A DNA stretch of 64,000 nucleotides from a bacterium (GTDB lineage: Bacteria; Bacteroidota; Ignavibacteria; Kapaibacteriales; UBA2268), in NCBI GenBank assembly GCA_024711295.1, contig JANJTB010000028.1:62001-126000 (forward strand), given 5' to 3'. This document shows, piece after piece, positions 61,803 to 64,000 of the stretch. Under the pieces are notes generated by a model. The model did not search any database, had not been told where the DNA came from, and saw nothing but the letters and a program-made list of their open reading frames with translations. Positions within the stretch are counted from its first letter, which is position 1. Every line of letters starts with the position of its first letter. The translations under genes were made by a program, and so were the position numbers.

Positions 61803-64000
61803 TTAAATTTTCACAAACTTCTCTATACAATTTCCTACCTTCACAAAATAGAGGCCAGCCGGAAGATGTGACACATCAATTCGCACATTCCCATCTTGAG
61901 GGGTGGCAGCAAAGCTGACGGGGTGGATGACTTCAACACCAAGCATATTGAATACCTGCACATTTTCAAATACATTGTCAACCCCATGCTTCAGCGGGAG
62001 GTTAGAGTACATATTTTCAGGCAAGGTTATATTTATATAATCACTTGCGGGGTTGGGACTTAGCAAAATTAATTTGAAGTCATTTTGTATAACGATACTG
62101 CTTGGAAGCCCTAATCCCTTAACTACGCTAACCTGATTTCTGGGCTTCGAATCAGAATCTATAATAATTCTGCCTTCATAATCTTTTTCATCTTTAGGTG
62201 AAAACCTGATCTTGAGTTTATACTCTTCATTAGGTTTTAGGATTATTGGATTATCTTTTGACAAACCATCCGGAATTTCAACTTCAAAAACATTCCCCGA
62301 GCCCGAAATGCCTATATCATCACCTAAAAGCCTAATATTATTTATGTTAAGATCGAGAGCGGTAGCATCTAATTTCGTATTTGGATTGCTGATTGTGACA
62401 AATTTATATGCGTCTGAGCTAACCTGTACATCTTTGAACTCAAGCGAATCAGATACAATAAAATTAGTGCCAACCACAGCATTGAGCTCGATAAAGTAGG
62501 TTTGAGAATATGTAAACAAAGGATTTCTGCTTATCAAGACAAAACCAAGGGAATCTTTGTAGATACCGAGGTTCTTATTATTGAATATAACTTCAGAGTT
62601 TAATAAAGCATTATCTTTTAAAATTTGATATAGATTTTTCCCTCGCAAAAAGGGAATACTAAATCCCTGAGACGTTCTGATATCTCCGTCCTTGATTTCG
62701 ATGCTGTCGGAATCTAGAATTGTATATAACTCATATTTAAGTGGAAGAGAAAGCTGTCCGGATTTGAACAGGTCAAACCTGGCAGTATCATTCACAATAT
62801 CAGTATTAATATTATAAGTACCAAAATCAATTTTGTTTTTTGTTATGACCGGGAACATCGCTGCACATTCAATAACAGTGTCCTTTCTATTACCGGCAAC
62901 ATCTACAAAAACCAAATATGCTCTTGCATCTAAGCTTCTATCTCTGCGAACCAGTCTCCAACTTACAGAATTAGATGCTCCAATATCAAAATAATCAAGG
63001 TGAAATGAAAAGTTATAACTTTGGGATGCATCTAAATATGCTTTTCTAAGTCCACTCTTATATTCAAATATTATAGTCGGTTGGTCTTGCACAGTACCTG
63101 TTATCTCAGTAAAGCAATCGCCATTGACCTTCACAATTGGTGCTAAGGTATCAGGGTATGTAAAATCAATATTGGATATATTGACAGGGAATCCAAATGA
63201 TTCATTTTCATTAAAACCATACAGATATACACCAATATTTTTTGGTGATTTTATAATGTATGAGCCTTCCTTTTCGAATAAAATATTTCGTGACCACAAA
63301 TAATCCGACGTATCACTTCCATACCTTTTGTACTTCAATGGTGCATCTGATTTGTAGGTATTTAATTTGTTCCAGGTTTTGAAATAATCAGAATTATCAG
63401 CAATAACAATATCATCAGGTAGATCACCTTTATCATTTGAAAAATATATTATATTAACATAGTTAACTCCGGCATTTTCAACTATAAATTTAGCATCTTT
63501 CGAAAATTGATTAAGACTCATTAGCTGCATCATGAATGACCTTTGCGAGTCACCATCAACAGTAATTCTTGAATCAGAAACAACGACATTAATCGGGTCA
63601 ACTGCATGGACCTCGAAAACTTTGCTGATATTAACATCCAGGTTTGGATTAATCTGAAAATAACCTCTATTTTCAGTTCCTCCGGGTATTTCAATATTAC
63701 CGATTTTTACTCCATCAATAAACAGGTTATTATTTTCTTCGTTGCTGTAAATTGTAAGTTGAGGCTTTTGAGATGATTTATAAAAATGGGGCACCGGAAA
63801 ATTGTTGTTGTAGGATGTTAGAGGCAATTCCTGCATTATTGTATAATTGCTCTTGGAAGAAGATTCAGATAATGCCGAGTTGCTTCCGGAAAAAACTGCC
63901 ACCGCTTTATTAGCAAATACAGCAGACCCAGTTAATACTGAATTTTTACCATAAGCCGGTATCAACCAAACATCGCCCTCATTAACTGTTCGCCTAATTG
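61803..64000 (-). CDS. T9SS cargo with IgGFc-binding-like N-terminal region (5' end beyond the window)
   Basis: At least 732 residues. The frame stays open through the window edge (ending VNEGDVWLIPAYGKN before the first TTG), so the true start lies outside. The visible N-terminal part (GSAVFANKAVAVFSGSNSA, then QELPLTSYNNNFPVPHF) resembles the IgGFc-binding protein N-terminal domain family. A middle region of unassigned beta domains follows, then a HYDIN/ASPM-type Ig domain (LKPNEEYKLKIRFSPKDEKDYEGRIIIDSD). The T9SS sorting domain (LSPNPASDYINITL ... AGLYFVKV) ends in KFVKI. Two loops of that domain are enlarged (PLKHGVDN; HPVSFAATPQDGN) at the same places as the palindromes of the neighbouring gene. 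Surface protein, ligand unknown. Confidence 0.82.
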   Translation of the reverse strand, partial: IRRTVNEGDVWLIPAYGKNSVLTGSAVFANKAVAVFSGSNSALSESSSKSNYTIMQELPLTSYNNNFPVPHFYKSSQKPQLTIYSNEENNNLFIDGVKIGNIEIPGGTENRGYFQINPNLDVNISKVFEVHAVDPINVVVSDSRITVDGDSQRSFMMQLMSLNQFSKDAKFIVENAGVNYVNIIYFSNDKGDLPDDIVIADNSDYFKTWNKLNTYKSDAPLKYKRYGSDTSDYLWSRNILFEKEGSYIIKSPKNIGVYLYGFNENESFGFPVNISNIDFTYPDTLAPIVKVNGDCFTEITGTVQDQPTIIFEYKSGLRKAYLDASQSYNFSFHLDYFDIGASNSVSWRLVRRDRSLDARAYLVFVDVAGNRKDTVIECAAMFPVITKNKIDFGTYNINTDIVNDTARFDLFKSGQLSLPLKYELYTILDSDSIEIKDGDIRTSQGFSIPFLRGKNLYQILKDNALLNSEVIFNNKNLGIYKDSLGFVLISRNPLFTYSQTYFIELNAVVGTNFIVSDSLEFKDVQVSSDAYKFVTISNPNTKLDATALDLNINNIRLLGDDIGISGSGNVFEVEIPDGLSKDNPIILKPNEEYKLKIRFSPKDEKDYEGRIIIDSDSKPRNQVSVVKGLGLPSSIVIQNDFKLILLSPNPASDYINITLPENMYSNLPLKHGVDNVFENVQVFNMLGVEVIHPVSFAATPQDGNVRIDVSHLPAGLYFVKVGNCIEKFVKI

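Overview
The window is about 64 kb of AT-rich DNA from a Gram-negative member of the Bacteroidota/Ignavibacteriota/Kapabacteria side of the FCB group; I cannot place it more exactly without a marker-gene tree. The reasons are seven large secreted proteins with C-terminal type IX secretion (Por/T9SS) sorting domains, intergenic copies of the Bacteroidota-type -7 promoter element TAnnTTTG, weak or absent Shine-Dalgarno sequences at many genes, LPS-related envelope genes (lptD, an SIS/CBS arabinose-5-phosphate isomerase, SPII lipoproteins) and NADH dehydrogenase plus ETF genes. Coding density is high, with several convergent gene pairs separated by 2-3 bases or overlapping.

Layout. 0-10 kb: an HNH endonuclease with a PUA/EVE-like reader domain, guaA, a modular T9SS surface protein, a DMT-type permease, a small membrane protein, a three-gene lipoprotein/secreted-protein operon and an intracellular-type leucine-rich-repeat protein. 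10-16 kb: a 2065-residue beta-helix/Ig-like T9SS protein. 16.4-20.7 kb: a tight operon with a clear promoter and terminator that encodes a 49-residue DUF5989/SxtK-like membrane protein, a NodU/TobZ-type carbamoyltransferase, a class I methyltransferase with a zinc-ribbon start, and a chorismatase (FkbO/Hyg5/XanB2 family). This looks like a small, unassigned specialised-metabolite locus. 20.7-24.5 kb: tRNA-Pro(GGG), a DUF2279-like envelope protein, a RodZ-like protein, KdsD/KpsF and a HIT hydrolase. 24.5-36.5 kb: two paralogous giant T9SS proteins (1667 and 1622 residues) flanking a 563-residue Rossmann-fold protein. 36.7-44.3 kb: a MATE transporter, a family 2 glycosyltransferase, LptD, enoyl-CoA hydratase, purine nucleoside phosphorylase and rplS. 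44.4-52.8 kb: a T9SS subtilase, a long-chain acyl-CoA ligase and an SDR protein, then a Tudor/SH3-like protein with rpsU, and a VWA-OmpA lipoprotein. 52.9-60.1 kb: nuoLMN as a stand-alone operon, divergent from etfBA. 60.1-64 kb: two T9SS proteins; the second runs off the window.

How the genes fit together. LptD, KdsD, RodZ, GT2 and the lipoproteins serve the outer membrane and cell shape. T9SS cargo takes up about 25 kb, close to 40% of the window. Acyl-CoA ligase, enoyl-CoA hydratase, ETF and the proton-pumping NuoLMN arm suggest fatty-acid or acyl-CoA oxidation feeding a respiratory chain.

The observations I rate highest are: (i) two perfect 33-bp palindromes (16+1+16, both with the same central base) inside the coding sequence of one T9SS sorting domain, each adding 11 codons to a surface loop, with the same two loops expanded in the neighbouring T9SS protein; (ii) the carbamoyltransferase/methyltransferase/chorismatase operon; (iii) a perfect ten-base Shine-Dalgarno in front of the GTG start of rpsU, as expected if bS21 controls its own translation.
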